This document shows, in pieces, positions 1 to 8,489 of a stretch of DNA of 64,000 bases. Source of the stretch: Meridianimarinicoccus sp. MJW13. GTDB taxonomy: Bacteria > Pseudomonadota > Alphaproteobacteria > Rhodobacterales > Rhodobacteraceae. Under the pieces are notes generated by a model that was not told the DNA's origin, ran no database searches, and was given only the letters and a program-made list of their open reading frames with translations. Position 1 is the stretch's first letter. Each line of letters starts with the position of its first letter. A program made the translations under genes and the position numbers. The stretch spans positions 434,001-498,000 of the forward strand of contig NZ_JACNMU010000003.1 of NCBI RefSeq assembly GCF_014901205.1. The letters run 5' to 3'.

Positions 1-463
1 CTATGGCCTGCGGGTCCACACCATCGTGCGCGACACCGAAGCCGAGGCCAAGGAATACGCCGAACACCTGGTGTCGAAACTGGATGACGAATACGGCAAG
101 CTGATCCGCGAACGGGCGCATGATTCCGGCTCGCTGGGCGTTTCGCACCAGGCCCGCGCCCGCGAGCTGGCCGACAAGTTCGGCTATGTGGAGCCGCACC
201 TGTGGACCGGCATCGGTCGCGCCCGGTCGGGTTGCGGTGCGGCCCTGGTCGGATCCGTCGACCAGGTGCTGAGCGAGATCGAGGCCTATCGCAAGATGGG
301 CATGCGCGCCTTCATCTTCTCGGGCTACCCGCATCTGGAAGAATGCAGGATATTCGGGGAAAAGGTTCTACCTCATCTCAAGACCTGTTCGCTGCCCCAC
401 GCCTATGGCCGGGTGCCGGACAAGACCCCGATGACCCCTTTAGGAGCCGGAGAGCGCAAGTAA
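1..463 (+). CDS. LLM-class flavin-dependent monooxygenase, C-terminal part (SsuD-like)
   Basis: The gene enters the window already open, in the frame starting at base 2, and stops with TAA at 461-463. About 153 residues are visible. They match the C-terminal part of bacterial-luciferase-like FMNH2-dependent monooxygenases of the alkanesulfonate monooxygenase (SsuD) type: a segment on loading and release ending LVGSVDQVLSEIEAYRKMG, then FIFSGYPHLEEC and FGEKVLPHL, the usual last barrel strand and helix. The flavin and substrate site lies outside the window, so the substrate cannot be inferred from the protein. The stop overlaps the next gene's ATG by one base, and a flavin reductase able to supply reduced flavin follows two genes later, fitting a two-component monooxygenase. 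Confidence 0.85.
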   Translation, partial: YGLRVHTIVRDTEAEAKEYAEHLVSKLDDEYGKLIRERAHDSGSLGVSHQARARELADKFGYVEPHLWTGIGRARSGCGAALVGSVDQVLSEIEAYRKMGMRAFIFSGYPHLEECRIFGEKVLPHLKTCSLPHAYGRVPDKTPMTPLGAGERK

Positions 464-1356
464 TGGATCGTGTTTCCCTGTCCCCGACGCTGGACCTGTC
501 GCGCATCGTCTATGGCATGTGGCGTCTGGCCGATGATGACAACATCTCGCCCGCCCATGTGCAGGCCAAGATCGAAGCCTGTCTTGCGCAGGGCATCACC
601 AGTTTCGATCAGGCCGACATCTATGGCGGCTACACCTCGGAAGCGGTGCTGGGCAGCGCCCTGCGGGCCGCCCCGGCGCTGCGCGACCAGATGCAGATCA
701 TCACCAAATGCGGAATTGTGGCCCCGGCGGGACGCTATGCCGACGCGCGGGTGAAATACTATGACACCTCGCGGGCGCACATCGAGAAATCGGTGGAGTA
801 TTCCCTGCGCGAGATGGAAATCGAGCATATCGATCTGCTGCTGATCCACCGCCCCGATCCCTTCATGGATGCCGATGAAACCGGGGCTGTGCTGGATGAC
901 ATGGTGGCCTCGGGCAAGGTCGGGCATGTGGGCGTGTCGAACTTCCTGCCGGCGGATATGAACCTGCTGCAATCGCGCATGTCCTCGACAATGGTCACCA
1001 ACCAGATCGAGATCAGCCTTCTGGCCTCGGACCCTTTCCGCAATGGCGCGTTGGCCACGCTGATGCAGGCGGGCGTGGCGACGATGGCCTGGTCGCCGCT
1101 GGCCGGTGGTGCCTTGTTCGCCCCTGAAAACAGCGCCTTGCACGACAAACTTGCAACATTCGGCGAAAAGCATGACGTCGATGCCAGTGCCGTGGCGGTG
1201 GCCTGGCTGCTGGCGCATCCCGCCCGCATCCTTCCGGTCATGGGCACCAACAGCCTGGCACGGATTGCACGTTTGTCCGAGGCGTGCAAAGTGGAGATGT
1301 CGCGGGAAGACTGGTTCGACTTCTACACAGCGGCCCTGGGACAAGAGGTGCCCTGA
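463..1356 (+). CDS. Aldo/keto reductase (YdhF-like)
   Basis: A 297-residue NADPH-dependent aldo/keto reductase, normal length for the family. Family features: the Asp/Tyr pair in FDQADIYGGYTSE (about residues 46-58), a lysine in IITKCGI, the catalytic-His segment LLLIHRPDPFMD, VGVSNF, and AWSPLAGGALF in the cofactor-binding half. It resembles the YdhF subgroup, whose physiological substrates are mostly unknown. The ATG overlaps the preceding stop by one base (TAATG) and the flavin reductase begins three bases after its stop, so it is translationally coupled in this operon. It may reduce an aldehyde or ketone released by the upstream monooxygenase; that is inference. Confidence 0.85.
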   Translation: MDRVSLSPTLDLSRIVYGMWRLADDDNISPAHVQAKIEACLAQGITSFDQADIYGGYTSEAVLGSALRAAPALRDQMQIITKCGIVAPAGRYADARVKYYDTSRAHIEKSVEYSLREMEIEHIDLLLIHRPDPFMDADETGAVLDDMVASGKVGHVGVSNFLPADMNLLQSRMSSTMVTNQIEISLLASDPFRNGALATLMQAGVATMAWSPLAGGALFAPENSALHDKLATFGEKHDVDASAVAVAWLLAHPARILPVMGTNSLARIARLSEACKVEMSREDWFDFYTAALGQEVP

Positions 1357-1358
1357 GC

Positions 1359-1874
1359 ATGGACGGGAGCAGCGCGATTTCGATAGAGACATTCCAGCCC
1401 GCACCCGATACGCAACGGGCCTATCGCACCGCGCTTGGCTCGTTCGGCACCGGCGTCACGGTCATCACCACGACCACCGACCTTGGCCCCTGCGCCATCA
1501 CCGTCAACAGTTTCGCCAGCGTCTCGCTGGACCCGGCCCTTGTGCTGTGGTCGGTGGACAAGGCTTCGGACCGTTGCGCCGCCTTTGCCGAAGCCAGCCA
1601 CAGCGCGATTCACGTCCTGGAACGCAGCCAGCAGGATCTGGCATGGCGTTTTGCCCGCGACGGCTTTGATTTCGCGCAGACCGACTGGCAGCCCGACGGC
1701 AATGGTGTGCCCTGTCTGGACGGTTGCCTGACACGCTTTGATTGCGAAACCGTGGCCACCCATGATGGCGGGGATCACATCATCCTCGTGTCGAAAGTGT
1801 CCAGCGTCTCGGCGCGCCACGGCCTGCCCCTGCTGTTCGTGCAGGGCAAATTCGGAAGTTTCTCCACCTCCTGA
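1359..1874 (+). CDS. Flavin reductase-like protein (FMN-binding split barrel)
   Basis: 171 residues of the flavin reductase DIM6/NTAB family. The N-terminal half carries the typical run YRTALGSFGTGVTVITTTT followed by GPCAITVNSFASVSLDPALVLWSV, where the flavin phosphate and isoalloxazine bind. Such proteins use NAD(P)H to reduce FMN or FAD for a partner monooxygenase, and the LLM-class enzyme at the start of the window is the obvious partner. I chose ATG 1359 because it lies two bases after the aldo/keto reductase stop and gives the usual family N-terminus; longer in-frame readings run into that gene. Confidence 0.85.
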   Translation: MDGSSAISIETFQPAPDTQRAYRTALGSFGTGVTVITTTTDLGPCAITVNSFASVSLDPALVLWSVDKASDRCAAFAEASHSAIHVLERSQQDLAWRFARDGFDFAQTDWQPDGNGVPCLDGCLTRFDCETVATHDGGDHIILVSKVSSVSARHGLPLLFVQGKFGSFSTS

Positions 1875-1934
1875 GCATACGGGAGGGGAGTGCAAGGGTC
1901 GCAACGTCGGCCCGATCAGGGAGGATCACGGCGG

Positions 1935-2591
1935 ATGCCCATTCTGCTGGCGCTGTTGCGCCCGTTCGAGATCGTCAACACCGCCATGGGGCGGCTGGGC
2001 CGGGGCGTGACCGTGGTGGCCATGGCGCTGATGGTGATTGTGATCCTGATCCAGGTGGTGTTCCGCTACGTGCTGAACAATGCCCTGCCCTGGCCCGATG
2101 AGGCCGCGCGCTTCCTGATGCTGTGGATGACCGGGCTGATCGCGCCCTACGCCTTTCGCCGGGGCGGCTTCGTTGCCATCGACATGGTCGAGCGCGCCCT
2201 GCCAAAACGGCCGGCGGCCCTGTTGTCGCTGGTCCTGCTCAGCCTGTCGCTGGTGGTGCTGATCGTCGGCGTGCGGCTGGGCTACAACCACACCATGTCG
2301 GGCTGCCTGTTCAAAAGCTCGACCCTGTGGATGCCCTTCACCTTCAGTTTCGCGATGCCCCTGCCCGGTCTCGACATGTCGCTGACCCTGTGCACCAAGG
2401 CGGATGCGGCCTTTGGGCTGACATGGGGCTGGGCCAAGATGCCGCTGGCGATGATGTATGCCTCGCTCTACGTTGGGCTGATCCTGCTGGTGCTGGTCAA
2501 TGTCGAATTGCTGCTGCGCGGGCTGGCGACCCTGCTGGGCCGCGAAGATCACCTGCGCCCGCTGCCGCGCGATGTCGTGGAGGCCGAGTGA
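1935..2591 (+). CDS. dctQ: TRAP transporter small permease (DctQ family)
   Basis: 218 residues with four predicted membrane helices. The first helix is followed by the DctQ signature FRYVLNNALPWPDEAARFL and then the second helix with MLWMTGLIAPY. This small integral subunit pairs with DctM in tripartite ATP-independent periplasmic transporters. ATG 1935 is preferred over upstream in-frame starts because AGGGAGG sits about ten bases before it. It is longer than many DctQ proteins because of a loop around residues 120-160. The stop overlaps the dctM ATG (TGATG). Confidence 0.88.
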   Translation: MPILLALLRPFEIVNTAMGRLGRGVTVVAMALMVIVILIQVVFRYVLNNALPWPDEAARFLMLWMTGLIAPYAFRRGGFVAIDMVERALPKRPAALLSLVLLSLSLVVLIVGVRLGYNHTMSGCLFKSSTLWMPFTFSFAMPLPGLDMSLTLCTKADAAFGLTWGWAKMPLAMMYASLYVGLILLVLVNVELLLRGLATLLGREDHLRPLPRDVVEAE

Positions 2592-3880
2592 TGCTGATCT
2601 GGTTCCTGCCCGTCTTCCTGATCTTCCTGATGGTCGGCCTGCCGGTGTTCTTCGCGCTGCTGGTCGCCCCCGGCCTGCTGTTGTGGCTGAACGGGCAGGA
2701 ACGCGACATCGCCCTGCTGTATCGCAACGTCTACAACGGCATGGACAGCTTCCCGCTGATGGCCATTCCCTTCTTCATGCTGGCGGGCGAGCTGATGAAC
2801 CGTGGCGGCATCACCGAACGGCTGGTGGAATTCGCCCAAGCCCTGATGGGCCATCTGCGCGGCGGGCTGGCGCATGTGAACGTGCTGTCGTCGATGCTGT
2901 TTGCCGGGCTGTCGGGATCGGCGGTGGCGGACACCTCGGCGCTGGGGTCGATGCTGATCCCGGCGATGGAACGTCAGGGCTATACCCGCCGGTTCGCCGC
3001 CGCCATTACCGCGGCCAGTTCGGTGATCGGCCCGATCATCCCGCCCTCGGGCATCATGATCATCTATGCCTATGTCATGGGCGAAAGCGTGGCCGCGCTG
3101 TTTCTGGCGGGCATCGTGCCGGGGATCATGGTCGGGGTCGGGCTGATGCTGATGGTCAAGGTCATGGCCGACCGCTATGACTTTCCCATCGCCTCGGCCA
3201 AGACCACGTGGCGGCAACGCGGGCAAGCCAGCCTGCGCGCCTTCTTCCCGCTGATGACCCCGGTCATCATCCTGGGCGGCATCCTGGGCGGCGTCTTCAC
3301 CCCGACCGAGGCCGCAGCCGTCGCCGTCGCTTATGCCACGTTCATCGGCTTTTTCATCATGGGCAGCCTGAAACTGTCGGAACTGCCCGACGTGCTGGCG
3401 AAAGCCGGGACAACCTCGGCGGTGGTGCTGCTGCTGGTCGGGGCGGCCATGGCCTTCAAGACCGTGGTCAGCCTGTCCCATGCGCCCGAGATCCTGGCCG
3501 AATTCATCCTTGGCCTCAGCCAGAACCCGCTGATCCTGCTGTTCCTCATCAACCTGCTGCTGTTCGTCGTCGGCATGTTTCTGGACGCAGGCCCGGCGAT
3601 CATCATCCTGGGGCCGATCCTGGGGCCGATCTTCGTGGATCTGGGCGTTGACCCGGTGCATTTCGCCATCATCATGAGCGTCAACCTGACCGTGGGCCTG
3701 GCCACGCCGCCCATGGGGCTGGTGCTGTTCGTCGCCTCGTCGGTGTCGGGCGAACGGGTCGAGACGATTTCCAAGGCCATCCTGCCGTTTCTGGCCGTCG
3801 AGGTGGTGGTGATCTTCCTGATCACCTTCGTGCCGGCCTTCTCGATGACCATCCCCCGCCTCGCGGGCTTCGTGAACTGA
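2591..3880 (+). CDS. dctM: TRAP transporter large permease (DctM family)
   Basis: 429 residues, normal for DctM, hydrophobic throughout with about 12 membrane segments. Family signatures are visible: FPLMAIPFFMLAGELMNRGG, SGSAVADTSALGSMLIPAM, and SSVIGPIIPPSGIMIIYA in the first half, echoed by FTPTEAAAVAVAYA and VNLTVGLATPPMGLVLFV in the second half, in line with an internal inverted repeat. It is the ion-coupled translocation subunit working with DctQ and the binding protein DctP encoded 29 bases downstream. Confidence 0.92.
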   Translation: MLIWFLPVFLIFLMVGLPVFFALLVAPGLLLWLNGQERDIALLYRNVYNGMDSFPLMAIPFFMLAGELMNRGGITERLVEFAQALMGHLRGGLAHVNVLSSMLFAGLSGSAVADTSALGSMLIPAMERQGYTRRFAAAITAASSVIGPIIPPSGIMIIYAYVMGESVAALFLAGIVPGIMVGVGLMLMVKVMADRYDFPIASAKTTWRQRGQASLRAFFPLMTPVIILGGILGGVFTPTEAAAVAVAYATFIGFFIMGSLKLSELPDVLAKAGTTSAVVLLLVGAAMAFKTVVSLSHAPEILAEFILGLSQNPLILLFLINLLLFVVGMFLDAGPAIIILGPILGPIFVDLGVDPVHFAIIMSVNLTVGLATPPMGLVLFVASSVSGERVETISKAILPFLAVEVVVIFLITFVPAFSMTIPRLAGFVN

Positions 3881-3909
3881 GCAACCAAAACAACTACAGG
3901 GAGAGAGAC

Positions 3910-4965
3910 ATGCTCAAGAACCTATCCAAACCGCTTCTGGCTGCGGCCCTTGCGGTCACGCCGATGGCGTCCATGGCGGCAGACTACACGCTGCGCGCCA
4001 CCGCGAATTCCAACGAGAACGATGAAGACTATGACGGTCTGGTCGTGTTCAAGAATTATGTCGAGGCCGCGTCGAACGGCGCCATCGAGGTTGAGCTGTT
4101 CATCGGCACGCAGCTTTGCTCGAAAGGCGCGGAATGTCTTCAGGGCATCGCCGATGGCTCCATCGACATCTACATCTCGACCTCGGGCGGCGCGGCGGGG
4201 ATCTTCCCCTATGTGCAGGTGTTGGACCTGCCCTATCTGATGGCCGACGACCGCATCGCCGAAGCTGTTCTTCAGGGCGATTTCACCCGGACCATGCGCG
4301 ACATGGCGCTTGAGGATTCCGGCGGCACCATCCGCCTGATGACCATCGGCAACACCGGCGGCTGGCGCAACTTCGCCAACACCAAGCGGCGGGTGCAGAC
4401 CCCGGCCGACATGGAGGGGCTGAAGATCCGCACCGTGGTCGCCGACCTGCCGCAGGAACTGGTGCGCGCGCTTGGCGCCTCGCCCACCCCGATCCCGTGG
4501 CCGGAACTGTTCACTTCGTTCCAGACCGGCGTTGTCGAAGGCTCCAAGAACGGCATCACCGACATCATGGGCATGAAGTTCCCCGATGCCGGCCTGCAAT
4601 ACGTCACGCTGGATGGCCACGCCTACATGGGCGCCCTGTGGTGGATGAACAACGCCCGCTTCATGGAGATGCCCGAAGACCTGCGCCGCGTCGTGGTCGA
4701 TGGGTTCTACGCGCTGCAACAGGCCACCTTCGCCTCGCCCAAGCGCAAATCCATCGCCGCCTATGAGGAATTCGTTGCCGGTGGCGGCGACCTGTATGTG
4801 CCGACGCCCGAGGAAAAGGCTGCGTTCAAGGACGCCGCCGCACCGGTCTACGATTGGTTCAAGCAGAACGTGGAACGGGGCGAGCCGATCTTCACCGCCC
4901 TGACCGAGGCCGTGGCCGAGGCCGAAGCGGAACTGGACGCCGCGCGCAGCGCCGACCTGCAATAA
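3910..4965 (+). CDS. dctP: TRAP transporter solute-binding protein (DctP family)
   Basis: 351 residues with a Sec signal peptide ending near MASMAA (about residue 24). The mature part follows the DctP fold: FKNYVEAASNGAIEVELF, the DGSIDIYIST region, and PADMEGLKIRT, whose arginine normally salt-bridges the substrate carboxylate. A carboxylate-bearing organic anion is therefore a likely ligand. A cysteine pair (CSKGAEC, about residues 74-80) is unusual in the family and could form a disulfide near the site. GGGAGAG lies just before the ATG. Its context with a monooxygenase, aldo/keto reductase and flavin reductase suggests the imported compound is their substrate. Confidence 0.9.
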   Translation: MLKNLSKPLLAAALAVTPMASMAADYTLRATANSNENDEDYDGLVVFKNYVEAASNGAIEVELFIGTQLCSKGAECLQGIADGSIDIYISTSGGAAGIFPYVQVLDLPYLMADDRIAEAVLQGDFTRTMRDMALEDSGGTIRLMTIGNTGGWRNFANTKRRVQTPADMEGLKIRTVVADLPQELVRALGASPTPIPWPELFTSFQTGVVEGSKNGITDIMGMKFPDAGLQYVTLDGHAYMGALWWMNNARFMEMPEDLRRVVVDGFYALQQATFASPKRKSIAAYEEFVAGGGDLYVPTPEEKAAFKDAAAPVYDWFKQNVERGEPIFTALTEAVAEAEAELDAARSADLQ

Positions 4966-4973
4966 TCCCCCCA

Positions 4974-5003
4974 GCGGGCCAGCCCGGCATCGGGTTGGCC
5001 CGC
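4974..5003 (+). terminator. Strong hairpin after dctP
   Basis: A 13-base-pair stem (4974-4986 with 4991-5003, one G-T pair) with a GCAT loop starts nine bases after the dctP stop. No T-run follows, so it may be a weak or Rho-assisted terminator or an mRNA 3' stabiliser. Confidence 0.55.
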
Positions 5004-5115
5004 GACCCTGCTTGACGCGCACGTAACGCTGCGTCACACCCCGTTATTCTCCCCTTCACTCCATTGAGCGCATGCTCAGCAGCGCCCATATGAAGAGTAG
5101 AACGAGGAGAAACCG

Positions 5116-5721
5116 ATGACCTTCAATCGCATGGCATTTCTGGCAGCCTTTTCCGCCCTGACCCTGGGTGCTGCACCGGTCGTGGCAGCCACTGTTGTCG
5201 CGGATGAAGCGGTATTGGGCGAGTTTGGCAACAACCCCAAACAGTCCGCCATTTTCGACAAGGACGTGGGCACCGTGATTGGTGGCCAGAAGAACAATGG
5301 CGACAGCGATTTCCTGTTCTTTGACGGGTTTGAAGACGGCACCACCTCACTGGACTTCACTTTCACCAATGTTGGCGGTGACTGGGGCGGCCTGAACCTG
5401 CGCATCAAGGACAAGGCGTTCAAGAACAAGAACGACTGGTGGCCGCTGGAATTCTCGGGCACCTACGCCGGCCTGACCGACAGCAATCCGCTGAAGATCT
5501 CGTTCGCGCTGGACGGCTACACTGGCCCGCTGGCCGTGGCGATCGACTTCTTCCACGCCGATTTCAAGAACGGCAATGGCGTCGGCTACGTCATCACCAA
5601 GGCAGGTGGCCTGCCGCCGAGCACCGCGCCGGCACCAATCCCGCTGCCCGCAGGGCTGCCGTTGATTGCATCCGGGCTTGGCGCGCTGGTTCTGGCACGG
5701 CGCTTTCGCCGCAAGAGTTGA
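5116..5721 (+). CDS. Secreted protein with VPLPA-CTERM-like sorting signal
   Basis: 201 residues with an N-terminal Sec signal peptide (cleavage near PVVAA, about residue 25) and no recognised catalytic domain. The C-terminus has the tripartite layout of exosortase-type sorting signals: a short motif (APIPLPAGLPL), a hydrophobic helix (LIASGLGALVLA) and a basic tail (RRFRRKS). This matches the VPLPA-CTERM class common in Rhodobacterales. The middle part is rich in beta strands, Asp, Asn and Gly. GAGGAG precedes the ATG. Function is unknown; it is presumably cell-surface or extracellular. Confidence 0.8.
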   Translation: MTFNRMAFLAAFSALTLGAAPVVAATVVADEAVLGEFGNNPKQSAIFDKDVGTVIGGQKNNGDSDFLFFDGFEDGTTSLDFTFTNVGGDWGGLNLRIKDKAFKNKNDWWPLEFSGTYAGLTDSNPLKISFALDGYTGPLAVAIDFFHADFKNGNGVGYVITKAGGLPPSTAPAPIPLPAGLPLIASGLGALVLARRFRRKS

Positions 5722-5766
5722 CGATCTGGGCCGGGGCCCCCTCCTCACCCCGGACGGATCCGATCA

Positions 5767-5795
5767 GGCAGGCCTCACGGCCTGCCTTTTCTTTT
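5767..5795 (+). terminator. Intrinsic terminator
   Basis: A perfect 8-base-pair stem GGCAGGCC/GGCCTGCC with a TCAC loop (5767-5786) is followed by TTTTCTTTT. It ends the transcript of the 5116-5721 gene, between two convergent genes. Confidence 0.85.
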
Positions 5796-5816
5796 CGGGA
5801 ACCGGCGCGCGGGGCA

Positions 5817-6512
5817 TCAGACCTGCCGCCGGCGCCGCATCCAGCCCAGCCCGACAAGCCCGGCCAGCCCCGATCCCAGGGCCAACGCCGCAGGCGGCAC
5901 CGGCGCCGGGTGGACGGATTCGAACCGGATATCGACCCGTTCGAAGATCGTGTAGCGATCATTGTCCGGATCGATCAAATGGGTGTCCACATGGGTTCCG
6001 AACTTGCCAATGAACGTATCGTAGTGGCCCGGCGACGGCCCATCGCCGGCGCCCGAGACATGCGGTTCATCCACGTTGAACAACCAGACCCGGATCCGCC
6101 GCCCATCAAGCTGAGGCACCTTGTTCCCGTTCTGGTCGTACTTGATGCGCAGATAATCCGACGCGGTGAAGCTGAGGGCCGGTGACATGTACAGGCTGAT
6201 CCCCTCGTTTGCATGCGGGTGGGTCAGGTGCTGGTAGGAAATGGGCGTGAAACTCATGGTTTCGGACCCGGCCTTGCTGGCATCGCCCGAGAATGTTACG
6301 GACCCTCTCACTTCCCAGTACCCGCCCCCCAACGTAAACGGCACGGTTTCGGTATAGGGTCTCTCCGGGCGGCTGCTTTTCAGCTCGATCCTGAACTGGA
6401 AGGCGGATCTGTAGACCTCATCGGTATTCGGCGTGATCTCGGTGGCGGACATCACCACGGCCATTGCGGCCCCCGGCCAAAGCAGCGCCACGAGCAGTAG
6501 TATCCTCAGCAT
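5817..6512 (-). CDS. Secreted protein with PEP/VPLPA-like C-terminal anchor
   Basis: 231 residues from ATG 6512, which places a signal peptide (MLRILLLVALLWPGAAMA) at the N-terminus; longer in-frame readings only add a Pro/Arg-rich stretch upstream. The C-terminus reads HPAPVPPAALALGSGLAG, then a hydrophobic stretch and RRRRQV, an exosortase-like sorting signal variant (VPPAA in place of VPLPA). The middle has no catalytic motif I recognise. It is convergent with the 5116-5721 protein of the same general build, and a third lies at 8490-9272. Confidence 0.75.
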   Translation of the reverse strand: MLRILLLVALLWPGAAMAVVMSATEITPNTDEVYRSAFQFRIELKSSRPERPYTETVPFTLGGGYWEVRGSVTFSGDASKAGSETMSFTPISYQHLTHPHANEGISLYMSPALSFTASDYLRIKYDQNGNKVPQLDGRRIRVWLFNVDEPHVSGAGDGPSPGHYDTFIGKFGTHVDTHLIDPDNDRYTIFERVDIRFESVHPAPVPPAALALGSGLAGLVGLGWMRRRRQV

Positions 6513-6688
6513 CCCACGTCCCCCTGATTGTGCGGATGGGACACGGCGGTACGGGTGCTTGGGGCTGTTGAACCCCGGTCCGCCTGGGCCGTGTCTGCCT
6601 GACATTCTGCAACCATAGCGGAAAATGGCGTTTGGGTCACGCGACCCGCATAAGGCCGCGCTTGACAGCAGCGCCCGGGCGGTCCCCC

Positions 6689-7180
6689 CTAGCGGAACGG
6701 ATACATCCAGACCCGGTAATCATCGATCATCACATGCGCCTGCGCGATTTCCTCTGCCGTCATCTTCTTGACCACCTCTTCCTGGCTGATCGCCGCGTCG
6801 GGGTCGCCGCCGATGGCGGACAGCACGTACCACGCATAGGCGCGCACAAGGTCGGGGGCGGGCATGCCGCGACCGACTTCGTAGTACCAGCCGACGCCCG
6901 ATTGCGCGCCGGGATGGCCCTTCATCGCCGCCCGCAGATACCAGTCGAAAGCGCGGTGGTCATCCCGCGCCACCCCCAGCCCCATGGCATACATGACGCC
7001 GATCAACTCTTCGGCCTCGGCATTGCCCGACCGGGCCGCAGGCCACAGCGCGGCGCGGGCGTCCTCGAAGGCGCCGGCCTCCATCAGGTCGCGCGCCTCT
7101 TCCAGATCCGCAAGGACCGGTCCGGCCAGCGCCAGACACACCGCAAACGCGGCGGCCCCAAGGCTGTGGTTCTGGGTCAT
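6689..7180 (-). CDS. Secreted Sel1-repeat (TPR-like) protein
   Basis: 163 residues with a signal peptide (about residues 1-22, ending GPVLA). Two to three Sel1-like repeats follow: NAEAEELIGVMYAMGLGVARD, then AFDWYLRAAMKGHPGAQSGVGWYYEVGRG, then a partial one with AYAWYVLSAIGGD. Sel1 repeats form alpha-solenoids for protein contacts, here in the periplasm. ATG 7180 is chosen because it gives the signal peptide. The start overlaps the divergent di-haem protein's proposed GTG start by 15 bases. Confidence 0.75.
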   Translation of the reverse strand: MTQNHSLGAAAFAVCLALAGPVLADLEEARDLMEAGAFEDARAALWPAARSGNAEAEELIGVMYAMGLGVARDDHRAFDWYLRAAMKGHPGAQSGVGWYYEVGRGMPAPDLVRAYAWYVLSAIGGDPDAAISQEEVVKKMTAEEIAQAHVMIDDYRVWMYPFR

Positions 7181-8485
7181 TTCCTGCTCCTTCCCCTGGC
7201 GGCGATGGCCGAGCCGCACCTCTTTCCCTTGCCGGAACCGATCACGGCAGCAGACTTCCACCCGTTCGATCCCGCCAAGGCGAAACTGGGCCAGTTGCTG
7301 TTCTTCGACAAGATCCTTTCGGGCAACCGCAACATCGCTTGCGCCACCTGCCACCATCCCAAGCACGCGGGCAGCGACGGGCTGAGCCTTGGCATCGGCG
7401 AAGGCGGCGTCGGTCTTGGCCCCGACCGCACGGCGGGCAGCGGCCCGGATCGCATCGCCAAACGCATCCCGCGCAACGCCCCCAGCCTGTGGAACCTCGG
7501 GCACCGCGACATCAAGGTGATGTTCCACGACGGGCGGTTGGAGTCGTCAAACCTTTACGGCAACGCCTACAACTCTCCGGCGCAGGAATGGCTGCCGCCG
7601 GGGCTGGACACGCTGATCGCGGCGCAGGCGGTGTTTCCGCTGGTGGCGCAATTCGAAATGGCGGGCAATCCGAAAGAGAACGAGATCGCCGGCGCGGTGC
7701 ACGACCGCATCGACGCGGCCTGGCCGATCCTGGCCAAGCGGGTGCGCATCCTGCCTACCTATGGCGCAGGCTTCGTGGCCGCCTTCGACACCATCGACCG
7801 CCCCGAGCAGGTCACCATCGTCGAGGTGGCCGAGGCCATCGGTGACTATATCAACGCCGACTGGCGCAGTTTCGACAGCCCCTTCGATGCCTATCTGGCC
7901 GGCGATCCCGACGCCCTGGACCCCCAGGAACAGACCGGGCTGGAGTTGTTCTATGGCAAGGCCGGATGTGCGCGCTGCCATTCCGGCCCGTTGCTGACCG
8001 ATCAGGATTTTCATGCCATCGGCCTGCCGCCCTTCGGGCCGGGCCGCACCCGCGCCTTCGATCCGCATGCCCGCGATGTCGGGCGGATGGGCGAAAGCGA
8101 CCGTCTGGAGGATGCCTACCGCTTCCGCACGCCCTCGCTGCGCAACGTGGCGCTGACCGGGCCGTGGGGGCACAACGGCGCCTACCCGACCCTGCGCGGC
8201 ATTGTCGAGCATCACCTCGATCCAGACGCGGCGCTGGTCCGCTGGACGCCGCAAATGGCGGGTCTGCCCGAGGCGCCCTGGCTGGCCGCCACCGATTTCA
8301 TCGTCTGGCAGGATCGCGCGGAACTGGCCCGCCAGGCGGCGCGGCGCGACATCGCCCCGGTCAATCTGACCGGGGCCGAGGTCGATGCCCTGCTGGCCTT
8401 CCTGCACGCGTTGACCGGCACCACCGCCGGGCAGCATCCGCTGGGCCGGCCCGATGCCGTGCCCAGCGGTCTGCCGGTGGATTGA
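7166..8485 (+). CDS. Di-haem cytochrome c peroxidase/MauG family protein
   Basis: 439 residues with two CXXCH haem c sites: CATCH at residues 59-63 and CARCH at 268-272. LGQLLFFDKILSGNRNIAC and the second-domain TPSLRNVALTGPWGHNG place it in the bacterial cytochrome c peroxidase/MauG family, periplasmic enzymes reducing peroxide or doing haem-based oxidative chemistry. The start is uncertain. GTG 7166 gives a short hydrophobic leader ending AAMA before EPHLF; ATG 7205 would leave no export signal, which a haem c protein needs. It is divergent from the Sel1 protein. Confidence 0.85.
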   Translation: MVLGHFLLLPLAAMAEPHLFPLPEPITAADFHPFDPAKAKLGQLLFFDKILSGNRNIACATCHHPKHAGSDGLSLGIGEGGVGLGPDRTAGSGPDRIAKRIPRNAPSLWNLGHRDIKVMFHDGRLESSNLYGNAYNSPAQEWLPPGLDTLIAAQAVFPLVAQFEMAGNPKENEIAGAVHDRIDAAWPILAKRVRILPTYGAGFVAAFDTIDRPEQVTIVEVAEAIGDYINADWRSFDSPFDAYLAGDPDALDPQEQTGLELFYGKAGCARCHSGPLLTDQDFHAIGLPPFGPGRTRAFDPHARDVGRMGESDRLEDAYRFRTPSLRNVALTGPWGHNGAYPTLRGIVEHHLDPDAALVRWTPQMAGLPEAPWLAATDFIVWQDRAELARQAARRDIAPVNLTGAEVDALLAFLHALTGTTAGQHPLGRPDAVPSGLPVD

Positions 8486-8489
8486 GCCG

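Noticed and set aside
4995-5015. Sigma-54 promoter (TGGCCCG...TGC) ahead of the 5116-5721 gene
   Set aside because: The GG to GC spacing is 11 rather than 10 bases and the site lies inside the dctP hairpin.
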